This document shows, in pieces, positions 11,743 through 22,784 of a stretch of DNA of 64,000 nucleotides. Each line of letters starts with the position of its first letter. Position 1 is the stretch's first letter. The stretch is from Rheum nobile (Eukaryota > Streptophyta > Magnoliopsida > Caryophyllales > Polygonaceae). The notes under the pieces were generated by a model, which saw nothing but the letters and a program-made list of their open reading frames with translations, was not told the DNA's origin and ran no database searches. The translations under genes were made by a program, and so were the position numbers. The DNA lies in NCBI GenBank assembly GCA_027886185.1, contig WOAB01000317.1, positions 124,001-188,000 of the forward strand, in the 5' to 3' direction.

Positions 11743-12178
11743 TGGACGCATCATGGTTGCGCCTAAAAACAGGATTTTTGTTTTCAAAAAAAAAAACAAT
11801 TCCTTGGGCGCAACCAGGGTGCGCCCAAGTGAAAGAACCGAGTTTTAAAAAAAACCCGACTCATGGCCAATTTTGTTTTGTTTTTTTAAAAAATATGGTT
11901 CACCTTGGACGCATCCACGTTACGTCCAGAAGGGAATTTTTTTTTTTTTAAAAAAAAAATGGACGCAACGTGGATGCGCCCAAGGGGTTTCTATTATTTT
12001 TTAGAGTTTGTGATTTAGGGGTTTTGGACGCAACCAGGTTACGTCCAAGGGTTTTTTTAGTGTGTTTTAGGGTTTGGGGTTTTCGTCCATTCGAGTACAA
12101 ACCCCTAAATCCCACACACCCTTTGGGCGCAACTAGATTGCGTCCAGAATTATGGGCGCAACTAGATTGCGCCCAAGG
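11743..12178. repeat. Left cluster of GGGCGCA...TGCGCCC palindromes
   Basis: Seven imperfect palindromes of about 22-28 bp lie at 11743-11765, 11803-11829, 11903-11928, 11959-11983, 12022-12049, 12121-12147 and 12152-12178. Each has the form TTGG(G/A)CGCA-ACCAGG-TGCG(C/T)CCAA. They are separated by T-rich or A-rich spacers and telomere-like TTTAGGGTTTAGGG runs (about 12190-12245). Confidence 0.85.
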
Positions 12179-12375
12179 GGTTTGTAGCGTTTTTTAGGGT
12201 TTAGGGTTAGGTCTTGGGTTTAGGGTTAGGTCTTGGTGTTTGGGGTTATATTATATAGTTATATACCATGCTTATATCATATAGTTATATACAATAATTA
12301 TATCTTATACTTATATGACCTATATCCAATTTGGTTGACGACACAGAGGAGTGTGCGAGATTGGACGACATTGTT

Positions 12376-13284
12376 ATGGAGGAGCCCGCACCCCAGGACG
12401 GGGCCCCCCCTCCCGCACCCCAGGGACCCGTCCCCCCTCCCGCACCCCAGGATGCTCCACCTGTCGTAGAGGGCCCCCCGTACGGGCTTGAGTTGCCTGA
12501 TGTGCTACGGAGCTTCACCACTCACGTTGCGCATCGGATTTGGCACGCTCCTCCTCCGCCTGTACCGTCCCTCGTACGATGTTTGAGGGCTTATACTCGC
12601 CCGGCCGAGTTTAGTGAGTGGGGTTTATATATTCCGGACGAGGTTATCGAGGGCAGCTGGTATTGGATGGTGCAGCAGTCTGGGTTGGCCGCCCTCCGAG
12701 ATTTTCAGTTTGGTAGGGTCGACCACATGCTTATATCAGCGTTCGTCGAGAGGTGGCACCCTGAGACGAGCAGCTTTCATTTTCCGTGGGACGAGATTAC
12801 GATCACGCTTCACGACGTTGAGAGGATTTTAGGACTGAGGATAGAGGGGTTTGCATGCCGCGATCCTACTGTTTCCATGGACGGCGACTACAACCTCGTA
12901 TTCGTGCTTCTCCTCCCGCTGTGGATGCTTACAGAGTACGTTACCACTCAATCCTTGTTCTAAATGTTTGTTTTGATTATTATTGACACTTGTGTTGTTA
13001 TTTTACAGCGTTTGGCCATGGCGACAACATTCGCTCGGGAGATCACCCATAGTTGGGGCGGCGATCCGGATTGGCACCATATGTTGGCCATTTTATGCGG
13101 CGATGAGCTTCCTGAAGCTGCACCACTTATCCGCGCGTCACAACTATCATCCCAGTCGTTGGGTGGTGGTGTCGAGTCTTCATCTGCCGCAGAGCACCGA
13201 TCCCGAGCGGGGCGGGTCCCGTCTATATACGAGCGAGGAGAGTCCTCTAGGGCCGCAGCTTCATCGAGCGATGACGATGTGTAG
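12376..13284 (+). pseudogene. Truncated plant mobile domain (PMD/MAIN-like) gene
   Basis: The first exon (from an ATG at 12376 to a donor at 12936) encodes a proline-rich start followed by PMD hallmarks: a block around GLYIPDEVIE, a VDHMLISAFVERWHPET motif and a DEITITLHDVERILGLRIEG motif. After about residue 165 the PMD core is missing. Exon 2 (13009-13284) encodes a C-terminus starting RLAMATTFAREI. It joins in phase with another frame of exon 1 (ending PPAVDAYR), so an out-of-frame deletion of the PMD core is the simplest reading. PMD proteins (MAIN, MAIL) act in nuclear silencing and development; transposon-borne copies are common. This copy is probably non-functional. Confidence 0.65.
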
Positions 13285-13636
13285 TTATGTATTGACATTT
13301 TGACACTTTTACTTTTCAATGCATATGCAATTTTACATTTGATGACTACAACGACATTTAGCTCACAATACATGAAATAATGACATCGCTTACAAACCCT
13401 AAGACAAAAAAAAAATGACATCGCCTACTTGCGTTTGAAGAAATTACGATAGTCTCTGGTAAAAGATCGCTTCATATCATGTCTCTGCTTTGATAAAATT
13501 GCTTGCTCCCTACAAAGGTTGAGAGTATGTAAACAACATTACATAAAAGATATGATATCAAGGCAGTATACGATGTACATCATTATATAGGTTGAGGTTA
13601 TACCTACGCATGATATCCATATCTTGTAAAAGTTGT

Positions 13637-13702
13637 TGATTTTGCTTAACAAGATCTTGATTTTGCTTAACAAGATCTTGATTCTCCTTAACAAGATCTT
13701 GT
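13637..13702 (-). repeat. Three 21-bp tandem repeats encoding a heptad
   Basis: The unit AAGATCTTGATTTTGCTTAAC is repeated three times with one or two changes. On the minus strand it reads as QDLVKQN-type heptads, a short coiled-coil tail of the MULE/OTU reading frame. Confidence 0.8.
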
Positions 13703-13869
13703 TTTTCCCGCCATTGTTATCGAATAACCGCGTGTGCCCTGTCCTCGTACGTAGAATCAATATACTTCCTGTATAAACACCCCATTCTTGGGAGCCCACA
13801 TTGGGAGGCATGTGTGAGGTCCAGAATATGATAGCACAACAAGAGCCACCTGGAATCGTGTGGCAAATG

Positions 13870-14185
13870 TGATGTGATCCGAGCCCACCTGGGTCCGCCT
13901 TCCCATGGTCTGCCTCGATCGGCGGTCTGACCCAGCGGCCCAGCCCACGGTCTGCCTCAATCGGCGGTCTGACCGCTGGCGCCCTGATCACAGAGCAGGG
14001 CTGCAGCCCCTGCACCCCAACCTGGAAGGAGGCTTGCGCCTGTTAATCCCCCAGGATGTTGGAGGGGGGATTCGAACCCCGACCCTTTGATATGAGGGCA
14101 GTGGAATACCCATCATATCACCAATTGGGCTGTCGATCAAGGCAGACCATGGGAAGGCGGACCCAGGTGGGCTCGGATCACATCA
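13870..14185 (-). mobile_element. 316-bp inverted-repeat element with tRNA-like interior
   Basis: Both ends carry the same roughly 51-bp terminal inverted repeat (TGATGTGATCCGAGCCCACC onward, one mismatch). The element is flanked by a perfect 5-bp duplication, AAATG, at 13865-13869 and 14186-14190. Removing it rejoins the OTU-like reading frame (GLAF|ATRF), which confirms the boundaries. On the minus strand the interior contains GGTTCGAATCC (about 14063-14073), a perfect RNA polymerase III box B, in a tRNA-like context. A GGTCTGCCTC(A/G)ATCGGCGG duplication lies inside the left part. Confidence 0.85.
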
Positions 14186-17100
14186 AAATGCCAAGCCAAC
14201 AATGGGAACTTCCATCCAGTGATCCCTCGTACACACCCCAGTAAAATTCACAGACCTGATGAGGTCCGATATGGGGGTTACACCACAGGCCGGGGTGTAC
14301 AACGCTCGACGTTGTTGTAACTCCTTTGAAAGCTCAAATCGGGCGTACATATACTGGTCTTCGACACCCGTTTGTAGTACAGCAAGTGAACGGTACCCAT
14401 AGTGACCATCGCCCATTACATTCTGTACTCCTACAATATAGGCTAACATAAACAAATCAATATTATCTCGGCCCCAATCAATGTCGAGGTAATTAATGCC
14501 CGTGTCGGCCTGAGGTGGCCTACTAGTGCTTTCCTTGTCAGTCGAGATTCCGATGTGCCGCTTACCTTTACAAATTCAAGGGTTAGAATAAATTATAAAG
14601 AAATAACGATTAATGATGATCGAATGTGAAAATGCTAACCGCTTGGAGGACATCATTTAGATCCCACTGAGGAATTTTTCCGATCCTTGGCCTTCTTCTT
14701 CTTTTCCTCGTCCTTCTTCCTTTTTTCTTCCGCCATGTGCTCAAACCAACTAGGGTCCCTCTTTGTATCGTTCTTCTTCTTTTTAGGTCTCCCCTTCTTG
14801 GTCGAAGCGGTCGGGGGCTCTTCTGCGGTACACGATCTAGAGTCATGGAAAATTTTGTATCTGCGTACAAAATCGGTCTTCAACTTTGGGTGCAATTCGT
14901 CGTTGCTCCACTCTCCAAACATGGCACCTAAGACGATATCTTCTTCTAAGATCAATGCGCCATCATTCGGTGCGGGATCAACATGTCCAACCCCTTCCCA
15001 CTTGATTTGCTTCCAATAATTGTGGATTTCACTTGGCCTCAACGGGAAATCGGTCTTTACATATTCTTTGATCGTGTGTGGGCAAGGCAGGCCTAGGGTG
15101 GCTCTCCAAAACACATCACGACATTCTTCATCGGGATTTTTTCCTTGCATGGCCCTAACAACTTGGACGTATAACATTCTTAAGCACTTTTCCGAGACCT
15201 TATAAAGAATGCGCCTGAAAAATGTCTTCACCGCAGGCGGGCCGATTACGATCTTTGTGGGCGCCTTAAAGGCATTCTGCTCCATATCACCTCTGACTTC
15301 CCGAATCTGATCAACAAACATATTGTCGATTTGTTGCACGAGGGTCTCCAAGCCTCCAACCGACGATTCAATCCCGTCCTTCAGCATAGAATGCTGACTC
15401 TCGACTCTGAAATTAAAAACTCAAGTTAAGCTTAGTTGCATATTTCAATTTCGTTTTTAGATGATCACTTGTAAATTTACCTATTTGATGATCTTGTGCC
15501 GAAATGGAGTACCGTGTCGCACCATGCACAAACTAGCATCTCCTTGTAGTCCCTAAGACATACCCTCTTCACGTATTCCATCAGCCATGGTAGTTTTTTC
15601 CACTTCTCCGTCAAGTACTCAAGTCGCTCATTATAGACATCCTCAGTCGGCGACCTTAACAACCAACGAATATTACCACTAAAATGGTCAACATTGGGGA
15701 TCCATTTCATGGCAAAACCCTCCACGTTGCGGTTCACATGGACCCTACACAATAGATGCTTCGTGTTGGGAAAGACTATATCGATGACTTTCGTCAAACC
15801 GAGTTCTCGATCTGACATGATCGCCGCCGGTTCCCGTCCCTCGAAAATGATCTTTAGGCGGTCCAACGCCCATGTGTAGTGCTCCGTCGTCTCATCATAC
15901 ATGAATACGATCGCAATACAAAATGTACGGTTGGTGCAAGTGAATCCAACAAACTCCAACAAAGGCATACCGTACTTGTACATGTATGAATTATACGAAA
16001 TAAGGTATGCAATTACATATTCAATAAGGTATGTAATTACATATTTTAGATTTAATAATAGCGATAATTAAACATATTCATACATGTTCGTCTTGTAGGT
16101 CGTATCCATGATGACGATAGAGGAGAACAAACTCAACAAATGTCTAGCTCCAGGGTGAGAAATAAAAATATCACTCATAACCTCCCTCCCTTCTTCATTG
16201 CGACGCGTCTGATAGCTTGTATAATATCGTCTCGCCTCTAGAAATTCCAGCATGTACTGTAGCACCGTCATATTGCCCCTAACTTTCAGCCTCTCCTGAC
16301 TCTTGTAATTGTAGAGTTGGTTCCTTGATGTTAAGCACTTGGGATCCTCGTGTAGAAATAGACTCATAATAGCCTTCGGCTTTATTCCGGAGGCTGACAA
16401 ACTTTTCACACGCTCTCGTTGATCCTTACAAAGCCTCCCAGCAAATGCATGACCGATCAAACTACTAGCAAGCTCATGGTCATGCGATCCACAAGCGACA
16501 GATAATCTCCAATGGTCAGATTTCAGCCAATCTCCCTTCACAATCACCCCATGCAACTGAAACGGACATTCACTCTTGTTTGTCCTCGCATTGTATTTCC
16601 GTTTAGGGGTTGCCTCGGTACTGTCACCCGCCTTCTTCTTCGCCGCTCTATATGGCCCAGACTTCTCACACGACAGTATGACCTTTCGGTTAGGCCATGA
16701 CTTACTTATTACAATAACCATACGCAGCTCCAAACCTACGTTCTTAGCCCAACTGATCATATTATCTCTATCACTCCATTCTTTATCCGTAGTAAAATGA
16801 GCAGAATAATCCACTGGAAAAAATTCGTTATCACTAGAGTCCTCCTATTTATGATAAATACATAAAACTACTGTAAATATTTCATATTATAAATAATCAT
16901 AAATATTTTAATCAAAGTTCTAAACTACAACACACTACTGTAAATACTACATTTCAAATAAACTTATAAACTACAACATACTATTGTAAACATTTTAGAT
17001 TATAAATTATCATAAATATTTTAATCAAACTTAAAAACTACAACAAACTACTGTTAATTACTACATTTCAAATAAACTGATAAACTACAACAAGTAAATT

Positions 17101-17314
17101 ATATTTGAAGTAAATATATACTTACTCCTAAATCATCAAGACCGGGTGCGTCATCCAAGTGCTCAACTGGCCTAAGTGTAGCATCCATCCTTGACAAAGA
17201 CATAATCTTGAATTGATAAACCCCAACAATGGATAAACCCCAAGCAATAGTTGCATATATATAGCAACAACATGGATAAACCACAATGAAGTTACTGTTG
17301 TAAAACGGTAACTT

Positions 17315-17707
17315 CTTGGGCGCATCCAGGATGCGCCCAAGATGTTACCAATGTCATCTTGGTCGCATCCTGGATGCGCCCAAGAAGTTACCGTTGTACA
17401 ACGTTAACTTCTTGGACGCATCGTGGTTGCGACCAAGATGTTACCAACGGTAACTTCTTGGACGCATTGTTCTTGGAAAAAATTTTAAATTTTCAAATTG
17501 TTTTTTTGGAGAATTTTTTTTAATTTTTTTAGCGAACCCGATTTGTCAGTAAATCGGGTTTGTCAGTAAACCGGTTTTAAATTCATTTCTCGGATTTTAC
17601 AAAACCGGATACCAGACCTTGGGCGCATCATTGATGCGCCCAAGGTTAAAACTTTTTTTTAAAAAAAAATTATCCACAGCTTGGGCGCATCCTGGATGCG
17701 CCCAAGC
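17315..17707. repeat. Right cluster of GGGCGCATCC/GGATGCGCCC palindromes
   Basis: Near-perfect palindromes lie at 17315-17341, 17358-17384, 17411-17437, 17617-17645 and 17679-17707, plus a half unit near 17457. The last reads AGCTTGGGCGCATCC-T-GGATGCGCCCAAGCT. They match the left cluster in sequence and spacing style. Confidence 0.85.
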
Positions 17708-18265
17708 TGGGGTGCGCGGCATGATATTACGGGTGCAAAGAAGAATCCCAAAAAAAAAACTATCAATTATACAATTAAGACAAATGCAATACAGAAAATT
17801 GTATTCCCTTCAAAAATCAGAAGTAAAAAATAAGTTTAAGTAATTTAACTTAAATTTTTAAAATCAATAATTTTACGAGGTAATCCTGTGTAATTTAGAT
17901 ATTCATATTCGACATACTTAAGTTAAGGTCGTTTAAATCTACCCAAGTACAAAGCTTTCGAGTAAACTTGTCAAATTTGCAAATGAAAATTTAAAACTTA
18001 AAATTAGACCTGATTTGAATAAATTGAAGTATTACAACACACGTTTATTATTTTCATTACTTTCTTCCTTAATTAGTAGGAGCTAATTTTAACCCTCAAA
18101 CATTAATTACGACGACCTTATTCATCATTTATGGTAAAGATCGAGACCCAGTTACAGTTTTTGAAAATTTGAAATCCTACTGGAACTCATTAGTTTCAGC
18201 GAATTTTGTACTATATTTGTAAGAGACGATTCGATTATCATTATTATGAAACATGGTGTAAACCT
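17708..18265. other. AT-rich DNA between the MULE and the HAP8-like gene
   Basis: No gene is seen. The right part is the 3' flank of the minus-strand HAP8-like gene. Confidence 0.55.
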
Positions 18266-21200
18266 TCATATTTTGTTACATTTTGCAGTTGCATTTTCAT
18301 GGTTGCTAAAGACCATCACGTCCTTCCCCAACAACCTTAGAACAGGAGGAGACAGACAAGCAGATTTTACAGAAGCATATGGTAGATGTTGACGAATCTC
18401 CTTTGCTGAACTATTAAGCGAGTTTTCGCCCATTGTCGTCCCCAAATCTTTAGCCTCTGCATTCAAATTGGAAACCATAGAATCAGCTTCAGCAGTTGAG
18501 GTTCCAATCCTTCTTCTTAATAGCTCAGACTCTTGCAATGCAGCATTCCAGGCATTGCCTGCCTTCCATGAGCAACAGCCTTTTGAGCTCGACACATCTG
18601 AAGTAAGCTTTTGAGCTCCTAAATCAGATTCAGGGACTAAATTTGGCGGTTTTTCAGAAGCTCCTAAATCAGCATTTGCCACTGTAGATCCAGAAATGGT
18701 AGGAGAGTCTGAGTTAAACCTGCCGGCGTCTTGGGAAGATTGCACCCAACCGTTGGCTAAAGATGAGCTCCCCTGTAGATATTCAAAGCAAGAATCTCTA
18801 AAGCTTGGTAAATAGGATCCTGGTGGTCCTGGAATGGATATTGTATCAACCAGAGGAAAGAAAGTTCCTTGTTCAATATCCTCACTACTTTGGTCCATTT
18901 CGTCGATCCCACCTTCAGTAGCATTAAACATTCCATGAATGTCAATATCTTGACTTAAATGGATTGCTGATGCAGCCCCAAATAAATTCCCAGCAAATTG
19001 CAGCAAGTTGGATTCGCTACCAGAAGGTTTAGTGAGCTTATGCAATTCAGGATCAGAAGATCTGCTGAAGCTTGTAACCAATCCTCCAAGGGGTAACTTA
19101 GCAGATGAACTACTACCATTTAACTCATTCTTATCATGGTGGTTAACAGCATCGGCTTCCGTTGAATTGCATTGCTGTCCTATTTCAGCAGACAAGGCAA
19201 CCGGGGCTTCATCTATACTGCAAAGATGGGACCTCTCAACTCCAGAATAGGTGGATGAGTCGGTGGGCAACTGGCCAGATGAAGGCATAGTCTTTGAAGA
19301 AGGGGATAGTCTAGTTCCTCTTTTTGGGTCATGAGAATCTTTCAACAGAGTTTCAGTAGCATCTGCAAACAGATCATTCTGTTCCACATCATTGACATCA
19401 ACCTCAGCTTCCTCATCTGAAGAATGAATTTGGGTAGCCTCTGAATCTTCTGGCGCAAAGCAATTTTCTTTAGTAAACTGGTTCTTGACAAAAAAGGGGC
19501 TAGAATTCATACTCTTGTGCCTGCGGGGACACTGATCTTTCTCATCAATCACAACCTTGCATAATCTATTCCTCTTTATACTGTTAGGCACTGAGTCAAT
19601 TCCTGTCTTCACTGTACTGGACTTCTCAATATCTTTGTAAATATTTCTGTTAGCAGGAGATTTACGACTCACAGCCAGCAAGTCTCTGCTATCTCGCACT
19701 TTACCTTTGGGTCGTCCACGTCTGCGTTTAGTGCAATTGTTCTCAGACAATACAGTTCTTTCTGAAAACAAATTTGGCATGGAGTTTCCGGACTCAATAA
19801 CCTTGTTTTGCTCATGAATCTCGAAAGACGGGAATAACTCTTCCTGCCAATGTCGTGCCCCCACTGTAGCATATGCTTTTCCACCAACACAGGCCTGTCA
19901 AAGGAGAGAAGAACACAGCTAAATAGGCATATAATTTGATTCATCTAAAGGCCAGAGATGGTAAATGATCATCAAGCATATGAAACATTGAAATGGAAAG
20001 TGTGGGCACACTAAATATATAGCCGAAGCAACCAATTTTAGAAGGCTTGTGTCTTAACTTCGCCTTTTCTATGGTTGTTTCTTGTTAAAAGTCATCCTTT
20101 TCAAACAAGCTCCATACGGTGTGCATCATATAGAGCTTTGGAGGTAACATAAGGAAACTAACTATGCGGTATTTCAGAAAACATCTTTGATGGAAATATA
20201 ATGTGATAAAATATGGTCAGCTTTCAATATCAATTCACTATCATTCCTGTACTTTAGAGGTACAACAACAAAATGTATTCATCGTGAACTATCAACATAA
20301 GCGCCTAGAACTAATGACCAATTTACTGTATTAGCAAAGAGATAAGCAAGAGTCCAAAGTGCCATACCTTGGTTCCATAAGCCTCAGATACCTTGAGACA
20401 TTTTGCAAGGTGCTTTTTATTTGAGGAAAGAAATTTGCTTCTTTTTCCCTTCTTCAGTGACTTTGTTTTCAGATCCTTTAGACCCTTTGGAATTGATGAG
20501 GCATCATTAGTCTTTGACAAGATACGAATCTTTGTGCCATTAGCATCAACATAAACTGCACTGTCTTCACCATTGTCCTTTACATGTCTCAAGGAATCTC
20601 TCTCACTTCTTCCTTCTGTACATTTGTTAATATGAGATGCCAAATCAGCATCTGCAACCGAGATTCTACCATTTCTTATATCCAGCTCTTCCACAGTGCA
20701 GCATGGAGCTGTCGCACAAAGATCAGACATCAACCTTATCTTTCTTGACTTTATTCTTGGCTTAACTGTCTGAGAACTTTTCATCCACTCAGAAGTGGGC
20801 ACCACTGAAAGACACTGATCAATATGTGCATTCAATGTGGTATTCGATGATGACGAGAAGTTCCCACAAACAGGGCAAGTTTTCGGCGCTACTGCTTCAG
20901 AAGGAAGACTGCGAGTAGATGTAATATCTTCAGCTGTTCCTCTGTTTATGTTAGCACCCAATTTTACCACCAGCTTATGCTTTTTATTAGGAATGAATAT
21001 GGATGTACTTTTTGTCTTCTGTCTAACAGCAGAACCTGCAGCTCCCTGTTTATCTGATGCTTCAGACAAAGGGATCTTGCTAGTGGAAACTGACTCCATC
21101 TCTGATTGTGAATGTGCAGTTGTTTCCAATACAAAATCTTGGTTGGCAGGTGGCCCAGATGGGGTAGAGTTTGAATCTGTGCAAAGAAGTGCAGATTTCT

Positions 21201-22784
21201 GATCAAACCCACGATAGGAGGAGCCTGACACTGGGTGATTTTTCAGCCAACATGGGTTCTCATCCAATCTACTTCCTTCAGCAGACGAGACTGTCTCAAC
21301 CAAGCCATGTTTAGTTAAGTTGTTTCGGACAGAATCAAGACTCTGAAAAGAGGGTAGCACGTTCTTTACTCCACTCTTCAAACAGAGTTTCAGACTTTTC
21401 CGTGAGAAGGGCCAGTTGATTTTCATGTCCTTACTGCGTGCAGTAGAAACAAAATTTCTGCAACAAAAAGACCAATATTCTTTAGCAATCAATAACAACA
21501 GCATGAGATGAACCCAACAAAAACATTAATAATGCTCACAAAAGACAAAGAAACTTTAAAAACCAGCTTTCATCTCATGAAAGAAATGCACATCAAATTT
21601 AGTAAATAGTTTTAGACATATGAAATGGACATGTGAAGATACAATGCACTAAATGCTCTTCAATATTTTTTCCGCTGCCAAATGAGAACAAAGATGCGTG
21701 AGGTTGTGCCAGTCAATTAAAAACACCAGCTTCGAATTTACAAGAATTGCATGTTTTACCTGATTGAAAATTCTGGAAAGGAGCTTTCAGTCAGATCTGC
21801 ATCAGCTTGTGACATGGCAGCAGCCACTTCTCCCTCTGCTAAATTGTTTGGCTCCTCTGCTTTCTCTCTAGAAGACTCAAAATTTTCTCTTGAAGTCAAG
21901 ATCTTTGCACAGGATTCAGAGTTTGATACACATACAGCATCAGTTCCTCCAGATAAGGTTGCCATCTTATTCAGTGCCCTGGCCTGGAATGCTTTATCTT
22001 TATAAACTTCTTCAACTGCTAATGTTAGTTGTTCTGCTGCATGAAGAGCAGCTCTGCAGGATTTGGTTCTTAGCAAATCATCCTTATTGTTTTCTTCAGC
22101 CATTCCTTCCAAGGGAACTCCGCCTTCAGCTCCTACAAGGGAAGCTTCAAGCTCACATCCCCTCTTAAGCATCTTAACAGTGCTTGCTTTGTTATCTTTC
22201 AGTTCAGGCTTCTGGGTTAAGAATGTTTCGAGTTTTAGCTCAAGAGACTCCAGTAAGCTCCGGAGAGAACTTCCCTCTTTCACCATATCCCAGAGCGAGT
22301 CTCTGGAAACATCGAGCTCAACAGCCTCCACAATCTCCATTTCCTTCTTTAAAGCCCTCACCATGGTAGCCAATTCAGCCAGCTGAACCTTCCCATCTTT
22401 GTTGAGTTCAACGTCAAGCTTTTTGTTCATTGCTTGCAACTTTCTGGCAGAATCTTCCGGGCTAGAATGATAAAAGTGCTCAAGAACATCCTTCTTTGGA
22501 AGGATTTTTACTTGTTCTTCCTGGCCTGCGAGTGATCTCAATCTCATTTGGTCAGCTGTTTTCTTTATTGCTACACTCTCCTTTGAAGAATCAGAAGCTC
22601 GTATTGGTTTCTCTTTAACTTTATAACCAGCAATTGATTCATGCTCAGAAGTGCTGGACTCAGCTACCAGAGATGCACCACTGCTCTCACATAGATTCAT
22701 TGGTTTCTGCTTTGAGCTGTTGAAATCACAAACTGCAGTCATGTAGCTTTCACCCTCCAAGATCCGCTTCCAAGTTGCACTCAT
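18266..22784 (-). CDS. HAP8: HAPLESS 8-like protein with a WEB-like N-terminal extension
   Basis: Three coding exons (21760-22784, 20368-21457, 18266-19894) give 1247 residues in frame (3744 bp). Exons 2 and 3 match the plant HAP8 family (Arabidopsis At5g56250, male gametophyte defect): STARSKDMKINWPFS, a zinc-binding CPVCGNFSSSSNTTLNAHID-QC knuckle (about 560), an A/T-hook-like RRRGRPKGK (about 760) and the conserved C-terminal block SACLSPPVLRLLGKDVMV. Exon 1 encodes 341 residues that are not HAP8-like until its last few (FPEFSIR). Residues 107-330 resemble the second half of the neighbouring WEB protein (SARKL; ELDVSRDSLWDMVKEGSSL against ELDSAKESLQKVVEEESVL). Known HAP8 proteins are about 800-900 residues, so about 300 extra residues are present. 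The exon 1-2 junction (AG|A, Arg) is clean. Nuclear location is inferred. Confidence 0.85.

Larger units (their letters stand above)
13590..17203 (-). pseudogene. MULE transposase with C-terminal OTU-like domain, broken
   Basis: Probable exons on the minus strand are 17126-17203 (ATG at 17203), about 16076-16844, about 15481-15998, 15406 to about 14650, then OTU-like pieces 14570-14191 and 13864-13590. The order is zinc-finger/FAR1-like N-terminus (CPFQLHGVIVKGDW, ACGSHDHE), a first catalytic Asp block (IMDTTYKTN), MULE transposase core (IMSDRELGLTKVID, HLLCRVHVNRNV), then NR|VESQHSMLK across a clear intron. A basic lysine-rich linker leads to an OTU-like block (VMGDGHYGYRSLA). Damage: a one-base shift in an A-run near 14676, a stop just after it, a 316-bp insertion at 13870-14185, and further stops near 13719-13757. 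The OTU motif has Tyr where the catalytic Cys is expected. Confidence 0.75.
11743..17707. mobile_element. Decayed Mutator-like (MULE) element with PMD and OTU-like modules
   Basis: A roughly 6-kb block sits between the WEB and HAP8-like genes. It contains a plant mobile domain fragment (+, about 12376-13284), a MULE transposase fused to an OTU-like domain (-, about 13590-17203), and clusters of short GC-rich palindromes at both flanks (11743-12178 and 17315-17707). MULE transposases linked to PMD or OTU domains are known in plants. I could not find convincing long terminal inverted repeats or a 9-bp target duplication, so the exact ends are unknown; the coordinates given are the outer palindromes. 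Both genes carry disabling changes. Confidence 0.7.

Noticed and set aside
11743..12178. CRISPR-like spacing of the GC palindromes
   Set aside because: Spacers are low-complexity A/T runs of varying length, the setting is a plant nuclear transposon, and no cas-type gene exists.
12285..12521. A Gly/Ala-rich minus-strand frame opposite the PMD start
   Set aside because: It is the antisense of a Pro/Ala-rich coding repeat in the PMD fragment.
14062..14136. A possible tRNA gene (box B GGTTCGAATCC)
   Set aside because: The A box is degenerate and no acceptor stem pairs; it lies inside the inverted-repeat element, so it is called a tRNA-like part of a mobile element.
11640..17800. Long terminal inverted repeats for the MULE
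   Set aside because: I compared the AAACGGGTAAAATGTTCGC region (about 11694) with the reverse complement of the right flank (about 17725) and found only weak similarity. Ends remain undefined.
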